DNA of 64,000 bases, taken from the NCBI GenBank assembly GCA_000474255.1, contig BATO01000008.1, forward strand, positions 1 to 64,000, given 5' to 3'. Shown here piece by piece: positions 19,990 to 34,900 of this stretch. Made by a program: the position numbers and the translations under genes. This stretch comes from Aquipseudomonas alcaligenes MRY13-0052. Lineage in GTDB: Bacteria; Pseudomonadota; Gammaproteobacteria; Pseudomonadales; Pseudomonadaceae. Within the stretch, counting starts at the first letter, position 1, and every line of letters begins with the position of its first letter. Under the pieces are notes generated by a model, which saw only the letters and a program-made list of their open reading frames with translations, was not told the DNA's origin and did not search any database.

Positions 19990-22900
19990 CCAACGTACAA
20001 AGCGTCTGCCTGCAAGTCGCCATCATGGGACTGCACCAGCGCACCACCGAACGTCGCGGTCCCGAGGGTCGCGGACGCACTGTGCAGGTCGCCGGTGCCG
20101 GCGACGTCCAGTTCGTCGATGCGCAGTTGCCCGGCCAGCTGGGCCCGGAGGCCGCCGAGGTGGCTGCGCAGGGTGTCGATGCCAAGCGCGTCGCCCGCCA
20201 GGTCCAGGTCCCGCTGGGCGCTCAGCGCACCCAGTTCGACCCGGCCATTGCCGCGCAGCTGGACGCCGTCGCCACTGCTCACCCGATCGAGCTTCAGGTT
20301 GCCCAGGGAACGCAGCCACTGACCTGCACCGCTATCCAGGCTGCCGCCCTGGATGCCGGCCGCCAGGGCCAGGTACAGCGCCCCGGTGGCGCTGTCCACC
20401 TCGAGGCGCCGGGCCGCCAGCTCGATGCCCTGGGCCTGCGAGCCGATGTCGCCAAGGGCGGAGAGCCGCAGCACGCCGTCGGCCTGCCAGCGGCTGCCAG
20501 CGGCGAGCCCGGCCAGGCTGGCGGCCTGGATATTCAGGTCGCCGCTTGCGATGGTCACATCGCCCAGCCGCACGTCGCCGCCACTGGTGAGGCTCATGCC
20601 GTGGCGGGCCTGCAGGCTGGCACCATCGACCGTCGACCAGCCACCGGCGATGTCCGCCACCAGGCCGCCGAGTTGCCACTGGCCACCCTGGTGCAACTCG
20701 CCGACCTGAGCCAGGTCGAGCGTGCCGTCCACGCTCAGGGTGCCCAGGCGCAATACGCCCGGTTGACTGGCGAGGCCCTGCAAGCCACCGAGCCAGGCGT
20801 CGCCGCCCAGGTCCAGGTTGATCTGCTGCGAGGCGGAACCGGTGCCCAGTTGCAGCCGCTGCCCGACTGCACCGGTGGTGCCGCTGACCTTGAGATCGAT
20901 CTGGCCGCCCAACAGGTTCTCGCCCAGCTGGCTGGCCGAACGCAGGTTGCCCAGCACCTGCAGCGACAGGCGCTCGACGCCGGTCAGGCGATCGAGGCTG
21001 AGGTCGCCGTGCTGGACCAGGTCCAGCAACCGTGCCCGGGCGGTGAGGTCTCCGGTGACCGCCAAGTTCAGTGCCTGCTTGCCACCGATGGCGCCGCCGG
21101 TCGCCTCCAGGGTCACGTCGTGGCCACGGATCACCACCTTGTCGCCATTGGCGCTCTCGATGCTGCCATCGGTCTTCAGGCTGATGCTGCGGCCGTCGAG
21201 GGCGAAGACGTTGAAGTCCTGGTCGCCGCCGAGGAACAGGTCGCTCTGGGCCGTGGCGGTCAGGGTGCCACTGGCCTTGACGTTGACATCGTCGCGTTGC
21301 GCGACCCGGATCAGCAGCGGGTTGCCGGCATCGAACTCGATGTCGTCGCGCTCGGCGGACGCCAGGGCGGCGCGCTGCTCGTTGGTGAGCGAGGCGGTCT
21401 TGCTCAGGTCGATGACGATCGCATCCGCCTTGAGGCGACCGATGCGCGACGCCTCCAGGGTGACATTGCGCCCTTCGATGTTATTGGCCTCGCGTACCAC
21501 CGAGCTGCCGTCGTCCCGCCGCAGCAGGCTGGCGGCGATGGAGTAGCGCAACTGGTCCTCGCTCCACGTGGCCGTCTGCTCGAGGCTCCTGAGCTCGGCA
21601 TCCTGCAGCTGATAGGTGAAGTTCGGGTCGTAGGTGGTTCCGCCGTAGGTGGCATGCAGCGCCTGGTAGTCGGCCATGCGCCGGGCCTCCTCGCTGGCGA
21701 TCCGCTGCTCGCTCCAGCCCAGGCCTGCCAGTTGCTCGCGCTGGCCGGCGCTGAAGGCGGCCTGGCTCGCGTCGAACGCCACCTCGCCCCCCTGGCGCAG
21801 GCGCCAGTACTGGGCATAGCGTTGCTGCCCCGCCTTGATCAGGGCGCCGCGCTGCTGCGCCATGGCCTCCTCGGCCGCGCTTCCGGTCAGCCCCATGCTC
21901 GTCCAGAGCCGCTGCAGCTCATCGAGCGCGCGGTCGTCGTAGCCCAGCTCGCTGTTGCCGTCATAGAGGTTGCCCGAGGCCACCTTGACCCAGACATCGC
22001 CACCGGCCTTGAGCTGATCCAGCCAGAGATCACCTCCCACCTCCTCCAGCTGGATGTCCCCCACCGCGCTGGCGCGCACCAGGCCCTTGGCGCCGTTGCC
22101 GGAGTCCAGGCGCAGTGCATGACCGGCGCTGCCGACGCTGCCATGGGTGGAAACCAGCTCGATGGCGTTGCCGATGACGGTCATCGCGCCGATGCCGAGG
22201 ATGTCGCCCTGGGCGCTGAGGCCGATGTGCTCGCCACCCGCGCTCAGGCGGCTGAGGTTGACCCCGCCGTTGAGCGCCTTGAGGTCGATGCTGCCGTTGC
22301 GACTGGAGGCGCCCAGGCTGCGGGTCGCTTCGACACGCAGGGCCTGCTCGCGGCTACCGATCGACTGCCCGGCGTCCAGGTCCAGGTCGCGCGCCGCGAT
22401 CACCAGGTTGTCGCTGTTCTGCTCCAGGGCGCCGTCGACCTTGATCGAGGTGCTGCCGCTGAGGTTGTACATCGAGCCGCGCAGGGTGACCGAGCCCTTG
22501 GAGATGAGGTCGATCAGCCCGCTTTCGCTGCCGATGAAGCTGATGTCGATGGGCCGGTCGGCCTGCACCGCATAGCGGTTGATCTCCTTGCTGCCCGAGC
22601 TGTAGACGCTGGTCTTGGTGGTCCGGTAGATCTGGCACCAGATGAAGTGCGCCTGGCAGTAGCCACCGCTGTATTCGTTGATCTTGACCGGGTCCTTGGT
22701 GGTGTAGGTCTCGTTGACGCGGGCGATCTCACCCTGGCCGATGCCCACCCGGAAGGCCGCCAGGATCGAGTTGTCCGGATCCTGGTCGGCCAACTGCAAT
22801 GCGTAGCCCTGCATGATCGCGTTGAGCTGGGCGTCATCGACGAAGCGGTAATTGCGAATCAGGTTCTTGTCGATCCTGTACAGCCCGCTGGTGGAGCCCA

Positions 22901-25900
22901 TGTACTCCGCACCCGGGATCGCCGTGCTCTGCCCCTTGACCGTGTTCTCCCAGGCCAGGGTGCCGTCCCCGGTGGGGATGAAACCCCAGAAGGCATCCCA
23001 GTATTCCTGGCGAGTGGTGGTGGTGCTGTCGTCGCGCCCCGTCAGCCAGACATAGGAACGCCCCGCCGTGGTGGTGTAGGTCGCATCGCGTCCGGCGCTG
23101 CTGCCCTTGAGGGTCAACGGGCCGTTGCTCCAGCCTTCGTAGCGCTGCACCTGGTCGCCCACGCGGGTATAGACGGTGGACCAGAGGCGCTCGCCACCGA
23201 TCTGCTGGCCGTTCTCGCCACGCCCCAGGTCGTTGATGCGCAGGGTGCCTTCGACGCCGTTGCCCAGGTCGAGCCCGGCGATTTCCAGGCGACGACTGGT
23301 GTTGTTGGTGATGTGCACCTGGCTGAAGCCGTCGAGCACCTTGAGCTGGCCCTTGCCCGTGCTGAGGATGTGCCCGGTCAGCTCCATGTAGCCCCCGCCC
23401 ACCTGCACCTGGTCCAGCACGATGCTGTTGCTGTCGAAGTCCCAGGCATAGCCGAGCGTGCCGGTGCGCGCGTCGGTCTGCACCAGTTGCAGCCGGTTGC
23501 CGACCGCCTGCGAGCGCAGGCTGTCGAGATTGGCGAAGCGCGACTCGTCGATGGTCACGCGCCAATCCGCCACGCCACTCTGGATCAGGCCGTTGATGTT
23601 CAGGTAGAGCGCGTTGATCACCACGTTCTGCCCGGCGACCGTGGCGGAACCGTTGTTGTAGAGGGTGCTGCCGTTGTTGTTGCTGGCCGGGTCTCCACCG
23701 ATATGCACGAAGGCATTGGGATTGTTGAGGACGAAGTCCTGTCCGGCGCTCAGGCTGAGCTTCTGCGCACGGATATCGGCATTGGCGTAGATGCTGCCGT
23801 ACTTGGCGCTGAGCTCGATCTCGCCACGCTTGTTCAGCAGGCTGCCGTTCACGTAGATGTCGGCCGCCGGCATGCTCAGGCCGGAGACGTCCTTGGGATT
23901 GTCGGCGGGGTTGCGCAGGTTCTGCACCAGGATGCGCGGCGCGGCCGAGTTCTCGGCGACCGTGATGCTGGCGAACGACACCGTGCCGGTGCCGGGCTTG
24001 TTGGCACTGCGGATGCTGGTATTGCCGGACATCCTGGCGCCGTTGAACAGCAGCTGGCCGCCGACATGGTCGGGAATCTCCAGGCCCTTCAGGCTGAGGA
24101 AGGCCTCGCTGTTGTTGATGATCTCGATCTTCGCGTCGCCCGGTGCATTGAGCTTGCCGCTGCCGATCAGGGCATCGCCCTGGACCAGGATGTTGCCCGG
24201 CTTGGCCAGCACCGGGTCGATCTCCAGCAGCCAGATCTTCAGGCCCTGGGGCAGCGTGCCCTCGCCCGAGATGGCACCGGGCTTGTCCACCACCTTGCCG
24301 CCGATCTGCTCGTAGAGCCGGGCCAGGGTCTTGTTCAGCAGCGTGCGCTCGGCCTCGAAGGCCGCACGCTCGACGGCGGAGATGCCGTAGTTGGACAGGC
24401 GATCGTTCAACTCCTGCAAACGCCGGGTGAGCAGTTGCGAGTACTCGCCCTGGCTCAGGGTCCAGGTGATGCCGTCGCTGGCCTCCTGCATCACCGGCAC
24501 CACAGTCAGGGTGCCCCGGGTGGAGGCATTGAGGCTGGCCGGGTCCACTTCCTTGCCATCGAGCAGATACTTCAGCCCGCTGATCACCAGCTTGCGCTGG
24601 CTGTAGACGCCGGCGTCGAGCTGGCCGTCGATGCGCACCAGGCCCTGCGCCTCGTTGCGCGTGCCGCCACCGGTGATGTCCAGCGATACCTGGCCGACGA
24701 TCGCCCCCAGCAGGTCCGCCGCGGCCTGTCGATAGAGGTCCCTGCCCACGCCCTTGCCAGAGAGCACGCCCTGGCCCTGGCCGGCATACGCATGGATGTC
24801 ACCCACGCTGCGCAGGCCGCTGCCGGCCTCCACCTGCAGGTTGCTGCTGCGGATGTATTCCGCCGCCGCTGCGGGGTCCGTCACCACCGGGAAGGCGGTG
24901 TTGTTCCACAGGTCGGTGCGTGCGGTGAGTTCGGCACGGTTGACCGCGCCGTCCAGGCCATGGCCGGCCAGCAGGCGCAGGTCGCCGTAGGCGAACAACG
25001 CCGCGTTGCCACGCACCTGGGCCAGGTAGTCGGCCTTCACCCGGGCCAGGCTGCTGCCGCTGGCCGCGCCTGCGGCCCCGTAGGTCTTGGCATTGGCGTT
25101 GCTGTCGATGGCATAGGCGCCACTGGCGGCGAGCACCAGGTCGCCCACGCTGTAGAGGTCCGACCGCTCACCGATCCGGGCCTCGGCGTTGCTCTTGAGC
25201 ACATCGATCGACGACTCGGCCCGGGCGATGCTGATCGCGCCGCCGCTGTCGAGTTTCACCCGGTCATAGGCATCGACCCGGTTGAACGCCTGGATCTCCA
25301 GCTTCTGCGGATTGCGCCAGTCGCCCTCCACGCGCAGCCGCACATCGTTGCCGACCAGGCTGCGGGTATCCAGGGCAATGGAGGTGAGGCTGCGCGCCGC
25401 CGCCGCATCCAGCACGCCGCCGGAGCCGGACTGCACGTTGTAGGCCGTCGCCTGGGGCTTGCTCACCAGCACGCGTGCGCTCTGGCTGTAGCCCTGGCTC
25501 TCGATCCGGGCGCCGTCCAGCAGCAGCGCGCTGGTGGCCAGGTCGAGGTCGTTCTGTGCATGGGCGCCGCTCACCCCGAGCAGCGCCGCGCTGGTGCTGT
25601 CGACGAAGCTGTTGAAGCGCGACTGCTGCAGCGCACTGAGCGCCAGGCTGCCGACCTTCATCACGCCGTCCTGGGCACCGCGTGCCCACAGGCTGGCGAG
25701 GGTGCGGCTGCTGTCGGCGGTCTTGCCGACGGCGGCGGCGCCACTGACCAGGCCGCCCTGCCCGGCCCGGGCCTCGGCCTGGTTGTCCTGGCTGCCCAGG
25801 GCGCTGACCTTGAGGCTGCCCAGGGCGCTTTCGAAATGCCCGGCCACCTCGGCCAGGGTCTGCGACTGGGACAGGGCCTGCGCCACCGTGGCCCCCAGGG

Positions 25901-28900
25901 CGAGCAGGCCGCCGAGCTTGCCATCGGCATAGGCACGCTGGCGAACGTCGGTCTCGGCGAGGAAGGTCCAGTTGCCGCCCGCCGCGCCACCGAAACGACT
26001 GCTCGCATCGGTATGCAGCAATGCCTTGCTCAGGGAACGAGCCGTGGCCACGGCGGCATTGGCCGAAAGGCCCACGCCACCCGCCAGGCTTTGCGCCTTG
26101 ACGTTGGAGCTGTCGGTATCGCCATCACGCAGCACCCGGCTGCGCAGCTGTCCCTGGGTTGCGGCGAGCTGCACATCGCTGCCCACGCCCAGCTCCGCGA
26201 CCGCGCTGTTGAGGCTGTCCACCAGGCTGCCGCCCGCCGACAGCAGGCCGCCCAGTGCATAACCCTCGCTGCTGGCCTGCAGGCGGCTGCGCACCTGGGC
26301 ATCCAGGTCGAGCGCCTGCGTGGCGATCAGCGCCGCACCGCGCCCCACCATCAGCTTCGCCTGGGAGGCATCGCGCGCCAGCAGCACCACGGCGTTCAAG
26401 CCGCCCAGAATGCCGCCGCTGCTCCCCCAGCCCTGCACCTTGACCGGCCCCGCCGCCAGGGCGGAAAGCAGGACATTGCCGGCGCGCAGCGCGGCATTCG
26501 CCGCCACGTCGAGGCTGACGCGGCTGTCATGGGCCGCCACCCCGAGCACCAGGCCGGCCCCCGCCAGGCCGCCCACCGCCAGGCCGGAAGCCTGGACATC
26601 CAGCGCCTGCGTATCGACGGCCCGGCCCTCGATGTCGCCGCTGACCTGTACCGCCCCACCCAAGGACGCACTCACGCCGTTGTTGAGCACCGCGGCCGCC
26701 ACGGCGCCGCCCACCGCGCCCAGCGCGGCGGCCTGGCCGCTCAAGGCGTGGACGAACATCGCGTGGGTGTAATCGCCATCCTGCCCGGCGATGGCCTTGT
26801 CGCTGGCGGCAGCCCGGATCGCCAGGCTGGCGGCCTTGAGGTTGCCGTTCAACAGCTCCGCGACCACCTGGGCATTGGAGAGGCTGAAGGCCATGGCCGC
26901 ACCGTAGGCACCGCCGGCGAGGCCGGCACTGCCGGCCTGGTTGCGACTGGCGAGGCGGTCTTCGGCCGTCACCCGCGCAGCGCCGCTGAGGCTGACCTGG
27001 CTGTCGCTGACACGCGCCACGGTTTCGTGGGTGCGCGGGGTGTTGCCCCGCAACCGGTCACTGACGGTGACGGTGGAGCTGGCATTGACGCGGGCCAGGT
27101 CCTGGTCGTCCTTCACGCTGACGCGGACATAGCCCTGGCTTGCAGCGTCCCAGACCACCTCCTCGTGGCTCAGCTCCGCGACCTGTCCCTTGCCGGTGAT
27201 CGTGTCGAGGCTGGCGAGCGTGCCCTTGCCGTCCTTGTCCAGATAGCTCAGCGGGTCCACGGCCGCGTCGCCGGTGCCGACCTGGGTGGCGCCACTGCCC
27301 AGTAGCAGCAGGCCGATGCTGCCGCTGAGGCTGGCGAAACCAAGGCCGCCCGAGGTCGTCAACAGCTCGGCATACCCTTCACGTAGCGCGTCCACCGCCA
27401 GCGAGGCGGCCTGCACGCTGCTGCGATCGAGCAGCGCACGGGTGGCGCTGTTGGCCACTACCACGTTGGCCGAGGCCCCCAGTGCGGCCGCACCGACCAC
27501 GCCCGAGCCGACGTTGCCGGTCACCCGCAGGTTGTCATGGGCGACGATGTTCAGGTCCCCCAACGGGTTGGCCGCGGTACCGAACTGAGCCTGGCCCGCT
27601 CCCGCCTCCGTGGTGGTTTCAACGACCTGCACCAGGGCCGAACCGGCAACGGCGCCACCGCCTGCCGCCGCCCCCACCAGGTTGCTATGGAGCTCGCTCG
27701 TGCCAGTGGCTAGCACGCTGGCCGACCCGGCACGTACCCGGGTGTCGGCCAGGCTGTCCGGCGCACCGGGAGCCTCGCCGACCCAGGCACGGGTCAGCGC
27801 CTGGTCGAGCACCAGGCCGAAGTTGGCGCCCACGCCCACCAGGCCGCCCGCCAGGGCCAGGGCATTGGCACTGAACTGCTGCAGCGCATCGGCGCTCACC
27901 CGCAGGCTGCCAACGTCCAGGTCACTGCCCTTGTCCACCCGCGCCTCGGTGGTGCCCTTGGCGATGATCAGTGCCACGTTGCCGGCGCCGCCCACGATGG
28001 CGCCCGCCGCGCTGGCCAGGACGGTGCTGGCGAACTGGGTGGAGCCGGCACGCACCTCGGTCGCTCCGCGACTCGATACCCGCGCGCTGCTGATGACGGC
28101 CTGGGTCTGGCGCTGGATGACGGTGCTGTCCAGCGCACCGGCCACCGCCGCAACCCCGAGGCTTAGAGCCCCGCTGGCCAGGTAGCCGGAGCTCAGCGCA
28201 TGGCTGGCGGCACCCACCAGCACCTGCTGGGCGGCATCCGCGCCGTCGGCCTGGTTGATCTGGGCGGACTCGATGCTGGCGCGGGTGACCCCGCCGATCA
28301 CGTTGCTGTTACCCAGTGCCGCGACCGAAGCGCTGTACAGCGGCACGAAGGAAACCGACCCCGCCGCCGCCAGTTGGCCCACCTGCTGGACGGAGCTGGC
28401 TTGCACGGCCAGCCCGCGGAACTGCCGGGACCCCAGAGCGAGGCCGGGAATGGGGTTGAACTGTTCGGCGTTGCTCCACAGGCGCGCATCCTTGCTGGGG
28501 CCGTTGAGCAGCACACCGTTATCGATCGTCGCGGCAGCGCCCAACGCGAGGGCGCTGACGCGGGTTTCCGCGCCGGTTATCCCGGCGGTGGTGCTGCTCT
28601 CGATGACGTTGACCGTGGCGGAGCCGCCGACAGACGCGGTGCCGCTGCCCATGAAGGCACCGGCCGCGCCGCTGATCTGATCGGTGGTGCGGGCCGATAC
28701 GCCGACGTTGTTGCGGGCCAGGACCCAGGCGCCCTGTTCGATGAAGGCCCGGGCGGAACTCTGGATGACGTTGGTGGCGGCCGACCCGCCGACCGAAGCG
28801 GTGGAGGACACCGCACCACTGATGGATGCCGAGCGGATGGTGGCGGCGGAGTGCGCGTCCAGGCTCAGGTCGCTCAGGCTCCAGCCCTGGGTGCCGTTGT

Positions 28901-31900
28901 GCCCGAGCAACCGGGCCTCCACCTGGCTGGCCACGCGGTTGACCGAGGTCGCCACGCCCACGGCAGCCGTGCCGGCACCGGCTGCGCCGCCGGACAGCGC
29001 CGCGATGCTGGAGCGATCCTCTGCCTTGACCTTGAGCACACCGGCCACGCCGGCGCTGCCGTCGATCTGCGCGCGCGTCACCGCGCCAATGTTGTTACTG
29101 GCGTTGGAGAGCGCGACAGCTCCCGTGCCGCCGACGCTGCCGCTGACCGCCAGCGTACGGATGCTGCCATCGGTGACGGCCGAGACCTCCACCGACGAGG
29201 TGCCGGCATCCACCGTGCTGGCGCGGACCCGCGCGATGCGTTGCTGCTCGATGGTGCTGATGGCGACCGCTCCGGCGCCCGCACCGCTGCCGCCGACCTG
29301 CAGGTTGCCGGCCCCGGTGTAGATATCGGCCGCCCCCTCGCTGACGCTGATCTTCACCCCGCTGGCGCCGGACACCGTGCTGTCGTCCAGGCTGGCCCGC
29401 TCCTCGCCCTTGATCACGTTGATCGCCAGGGACGCGCCCACCGCCGCCGAGCCGGCACCGGCGCCACCAATGGCCAGGGAGCGGATTCCCGAAGAGCCGC
29501 CGCTGAGCAGGCTCAGCTTGCCACCGAGCTTCAGGGTGCTGTCGCTGACCTGGGCGATGCGTTGCGCCAGGATCACGTTGTTGGCGTTGGCCACGCCGAC
29601 CGAGACGTTGCCGGCGCCGCCGACCGAGCCGGCCAGGCTCCAGATCTCGCGGTTGCCGCGGCTCGCATTCAACTCCAGGCTGCCCACCTCCAGGTGGCTG
29701 GCGCTGATACCGGCCTTCTCGCCCCCTTCGATCACGTTGCTGGTGGAGGAGCCGGAGATCGCCGCCGTGCTGGCTCCGGCACCGGACACCGCAGCGGCGT
29801 AGATGGCCTGGTCGAGGCTGGCGCTCAGCGCCGCGCTGGAGAAGCCGTTGATAGTGCCCTTGTCGATGGCTGCGCTGCGCTGGGTACCGATGCGGTTCAC
29901 GGAGAACGCCCCACCCACGCCGGTGTTGCCCGAGCCGGTCACCTGGCCGGAGAGCGAGGCGATCAACATCCCCTGGCCCTGGGCCGCGTCCAGCACGAGG
30001 GCCTTGCCGCTGCCGCTGGTGCGCAGGGAGCCCCCGGAGATCGTGACGCTGTCGCTGCCGTCGATGTTGTTGACCACCACGGAGCCGCCGACGCCAGCCG
30101 TGCTGCCCCCGACGGCGTTGACACCGACGCCCCAGATCTGGCCATCGAGCCCCGACGACAGCTTCGCCGAGCCGGTGAGTTCGACATCGCTGTCACTCAG
30201 CGACGCCTGGCGCGTCGCCTCGATGAGGTTGATGGCGATGGCCGAGCCGACCCCGGTATTGCTGCCGCTGGCCGCCAGATTGAAGGCCAGCGAGCCGATC
30301 AGCGCGCCCTGCCCGGCCTGGCTCGTGCGGATGACCAGGTCGTCGGCGCCCACCCGGGCGTTGCGCAGCAGGGCCTGGGTGGAGTCGGCGATGCGGTTGA
30401 AGGTCAGCGCGCCGCCCACCGCGACATTGCCCGAGGTGACCGCCGCCGAGATCGCGGCGCTGATGATGCGGCTCTGCTGCGACGCGTCCAGGGTCAGGTC
30501 GCCCCCCAACTGGTAGCGCCCTTTCTCCAGCAGGGCCTCGACCCGCTGATGCATGTCGCTGATGCCCACGGCGCCGCCGACGGCGGTCGAGCCGCTGCTG
30601 CCGGTGATGTTGCCGGCCAGGGAGTACTGGCCACCGCTGCGCTCGGCGCTGATGCCGAGGTTCCTCGCCTTGAGGGTGCGGTCGCCCATGTCCAGCCCGG
30701 CGAGCACGGTGCCGCGCCCGATCAGCGCGGTGGCCGAACCGGACACGCCCGCCTCGGCGCTGCCGGCCCCGGATACCGCGGCAGCCAGCACATCGGCGCT
30801 GTGCCGGGCGGCGATGGTCAGGTCGCCACTGAGATCGACCTGGCTGTTGGCCAGCTTCGCGGTGTAGCCACTGCCGGCGTAGACCAGCGCGAGGGAGCCC
30901 CCCACGCCAGCCTTGCCACCCGACGCCCCGAGGCTGCCGGCCACGGCCAGCACCGCCTCGCCGGCGATATCGCCGTCGAACAGGTCACCGGGGCCCTGCT
31001 TGCCGTTGAGCAGGTCCTTGTCCACATCGCCCTTGACCTGGATGGCGGAGACGGTCGTGCCGCCGCCCAGGTCCAGGCCGCTGTCCAGCAGCGTCGCATC
31101 CGCTGCGCCGGCGAACCGGGCGTCCAGCGCGGAAGCGCCGGAAACGCTCTGTGCGGTCAGGTTCAACGCACCGCCCTGCAACGACGACAGCACGGGGCTG
31201 CCGCCCCCCGTGGGCGAATAGGCGTCGATGCGCACCTTGACCTGGTTGGCCAGCACCAGCGCCAGCAACGATCCCGCCCCCGCGCCGCTGTCACTGCCGG
31301 TGCTGACGGCCCCGGCCAGGGCGCCGGCCAGCACCCGCGAGGCGCTGGCGGCGGCGACATCCATGCGCGCGAAGTGGCTGGCGCTGCTGCCCAGCCATTC
31401 GGCGGCCAGCTCATTGGCCAGCACGCCCACCACCAGCGAGCCGCCGGCGCTGCCGCCATTGCCCTTGCTGCCGGCGAAGGCGCCGCCGCCGAGCATGACC
31501 CGGGCCCGGTCGTAGGCGCTCACCTCGATGCTGCCGGGCGCCGCCTCGCGTTGCTCCACCTGGCTGTTCTCCACCCGCGCACGGGTGCGGTTGCCCATAT
31601 AGGCCGCCGAGCCGGAGAGCGCCACCGCCACGTTGGTCTCGCTGCCCGCCGTGGCTGCGGCCAGGCCCAGGCCCATGGCGATCTGGTCCCCGGCGCTGAG
31701 GGCCTGGACCTGGAGCAGGTCGTTGCCACGCAGCAGGACGTTGCCGACCCGGGCATCGGTCTCGTTCATCAGGTGGTTGTAGGCCAGCGCACCCGAGAGT
31801 GCGGAGCTCGACTCGCTCTTCTGCTTGCCGGCGAGGGTCAGCGCCCCGGCCCCGGAGCCGCTGAACTGATGGGTCTGGTTGAGCGCCAGGACCTGGACCT

Positions 31901-34900
31901 TGCTGCCGCCCTGGGCCGGGTCACGCGGGTCGAGGACGATGTCACCGAGGTCGGCCCGGCTGCGCTGGCGGGAAACGTTGATGCTGCTCGAGCCGGCAGC
32001 GGCGATGGAGAAGCCCTTGCCCTGCCCGCCGGAATCGCTGCCGCCACCATCGGGGCCGGAGCCGGCATCCTGCTTGCCGAACATCTTTTTAATGCTGTCC
32101 CAGCCGCTGGCGATCTTCGAGGGCGCCTCGCTGACAGCGTCCTTGACCTTGCCAGCCGTACTGGCCAGGGAGCTGAGGGCCGGGGTGACGTTGACCACGC
32201 CCAGGGTGATGGATTGCAACAGCGCCTGGCCGAAGCTGTCCGCCAGCTCCACCGTGGGCTTGCCGATGTCCCCCGCCTTCTGGGTGGCGTCCTCCTGCTG
32301 CTTCTTCTCTTCCTTGCCCTTGACCACGGCCCCGGCGATGGCGAAGGCGCCGCTCTGCCCGGAACTGAGTGCCTGCACGTCCAGCAGGTTGGCCTTCCAG
32401 ATGCCCTTGCCGCTGGCGTCGAGCCCCTGGCCCATCACCGAGGGGCGCCAGTTGCGGTTGTTGCCCACCAGCGCGTCGACGTCGGTGGTCAGCACATTGA
32501 GCGCCAGCCCGCCGCCGACGCCGGCCCCCGCGCCGAAGGCCACGGCCCCGGATGCGGTCCACAGGCCCAGGCGGTGCTCGGCCTGCACACCGACACGCCC
32601 CGCCTCCACGCTGGCGGTGTTGTGGATGGAGGCGTTGACGGTGGAGGTCAGGGTATTGGCCACCGCCGCGCCGTTGGCCGCAGCGCTGACGCCGGACCCC
32701 GCCGAGGGGCTGATGGCGAGGATCAGGTCGTCCTGCAGCGCCTGGACCTGGACACCGCCGGCCTTGACCACGGACTGCGCACCGATGCCCGCCACCGCCT
32801 TGCTGGAAACGGTCTGCACGTTGAGCGCTCCGCCCAGGGCCGTGGGCTTGCCGTCCGAGGGGGACGCCGCCTCGCCGCCGACGTTGGTGCCGAACAGGAA
32901 CATGCCGATATTGCCGGCGATCGCCAGTTGCCCGAGCTGGTTGCCGGCGGCCACGGTAATGGGCTGCGCCCAGTCCCAGCGGCGGTCGCTGGCCATGGCG
33001 CTGAGCGGGATGAGCTGGCCCTTGCCGTCACGGCGCTCCGCCAGTTGGGCCAGCGGGCTGCTCTGCCAGGGCTGCTCGCCGGTGGTCAGCGCATCCAGGC
33101 GCACCTTGTCACCGACCCAGGTGCGGGTGTCCACCAGGTTGGTGAGCACCGAGACGGAGCCGGTGATCGCCAGCTCGTCGGAGGTGCCCTGGGAGTTGGC
33201 GTATTGCGTCGAGAACTTGCCCGCCAGGTCACTGGGCCAGCCCGAAAGGCTGATCATTCGCTTGCCGATGTCGCTTAGCGAACTCCAGCGGTCGAAGCCA
33301 TTCAGGTTGAGCGGCTGGATGTAGTTGGCGCCGATGCCGATGCGCTGCGCGGCGATCTGCGCGCCGTCCCCCACCAGGGCGCGGGTGCCCTGGTTGAGGG
33401 TGGCGATGGCCACCGCCATGCTCAGGGAGTAGTCGTTCTGGTCCGAGCCGCGCTTGGAACCATTGACCGTGCTGTTGGACAGGTTGTGCAGGTTGCGGAT
33501 CTCCTGCAGCGCTGTGTGGCTGAGGTCGCCGCTGAGGCTCAGCTGGCTGCCCTTGCCGATGCTCGCCTCGGCCTGCTGGTCGCTGACGACCAGGGCGAGG
33601 GAGGCGGCGAGGCGGAACTTGCTGTCGCTGGGCTGGGTCGGGTTGACCTCCTTGAACTTGCTGAGGACGAAGTTCTTGATCGGGTCGACCGTGCCCATGG
33701 CGCGGAACTTGATGAAGTCGGCCAGGCTCTTGCCGGCCTGCGAGGTGGCCTCGTTGTGCTGCCGGGATACCAGGTTGGTGGCGCTGACGTTGAGGTTGCG
33801 CGCACCGCTGAGGTTGGCATCGAAGGCCGCCCGGGTGTCGCTGTCGAGCACGCTGAGGGCGAGCACCGCGCCGCCTGCGGCACCGTTGCCGATGGATTTG
33901 AAACTGGCCGTGTTGCTGATGTCCTGTTCGCTGAGCGCCAGCACGCTGACGTCGCCACGGGTGTTCAGCGAGGCGCCGGCGTTCACCTGCGCGGTGGTGG
34001 TCAGTGCCGTATTGGCCATGGCGGCGGCGAAGCCGGTGGTGGTCGCCGGCTTGCCTTCGGCATCATGGCCGTTGGACGCCTCGGCCTTCACATCCAGCTT
34101 GTTCTCGCTGTGGGCCTGTACGGCGATGCCCTGCCCGCCCTTGAGCACGGCCCCCGACTTGACCTCGACACGGGTCGCCCCGCTGATGCGTCCGAAGACG
34201 ACGCCGGCGTTGAACGGGATAAGGCTCTGCACCACGGGAATGGAGAAGCTTTCGGTCCCGACGTTGCGGGTGCTGTCGGCCTTGACCAGCAGGGAGCGGC
34301 TGGCCTGCAGGCTGGCACCATCGAGCACTTCGACCGTGGAGTCGGCCTGGGCGATGGAGACCGCCAGGAAAGGGATGAGCGCCGTCAGCTCGCTGAAGTC
34401 GGCCGGGTCGACGCCGAGGGCCTTGAGCTGGTCGGGATCGTTCAGCGAGCCGATGCCGGTGATCGGCTTGATGAGGTCGCCGATCACCTTGCCCCAGGCC
34501 GCCTCGTCGGACCAGCCGTTCTCATTCTTGATGCGCAGCACGTCCGCCTTGATCGCGGCACTGTCGAAGAGCGTGCCGAGCCGCGACGGATCGACAATGG
34601 CCACGGCATTGCTGGCCAGGCTGATGTCGTTGCCCTTGAGGGTGCCCGCCACCTTCACGCTGGCATCGGCGGCGGAGTAGCCCCCCAGTTGCCGGCTGAT
34701 CGCCGTGGCGCTGACCTTGATGTCGCCCTGCCTGGATTCCTCGGCATGGCTGGCATCGAGCACCGCGCCCTTCTCGATATTGACGCTGGCCACGCCCCGC
34801 TCCGGCGCCAGCAAGGTGTTGGGCTGTTTGCTCAGCCTGTCGGTGAGCTCGGCGACCGTCTGCACCTGGTCGCCTTCGCAGAAGGTGCAACCGCCATCGC

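Noticed and set aside
20025-33278. Very long open frames on the plus strand opposite tpsA (for example 20025-27305 and 28200-33278)
   Set aside because: They mirror the codon pattern of the repetitive GC-rich tpsA on the other strand, give low-complexity Ala/Gly/Arg/Gln-rich products without domains, and lack ribosome sites.
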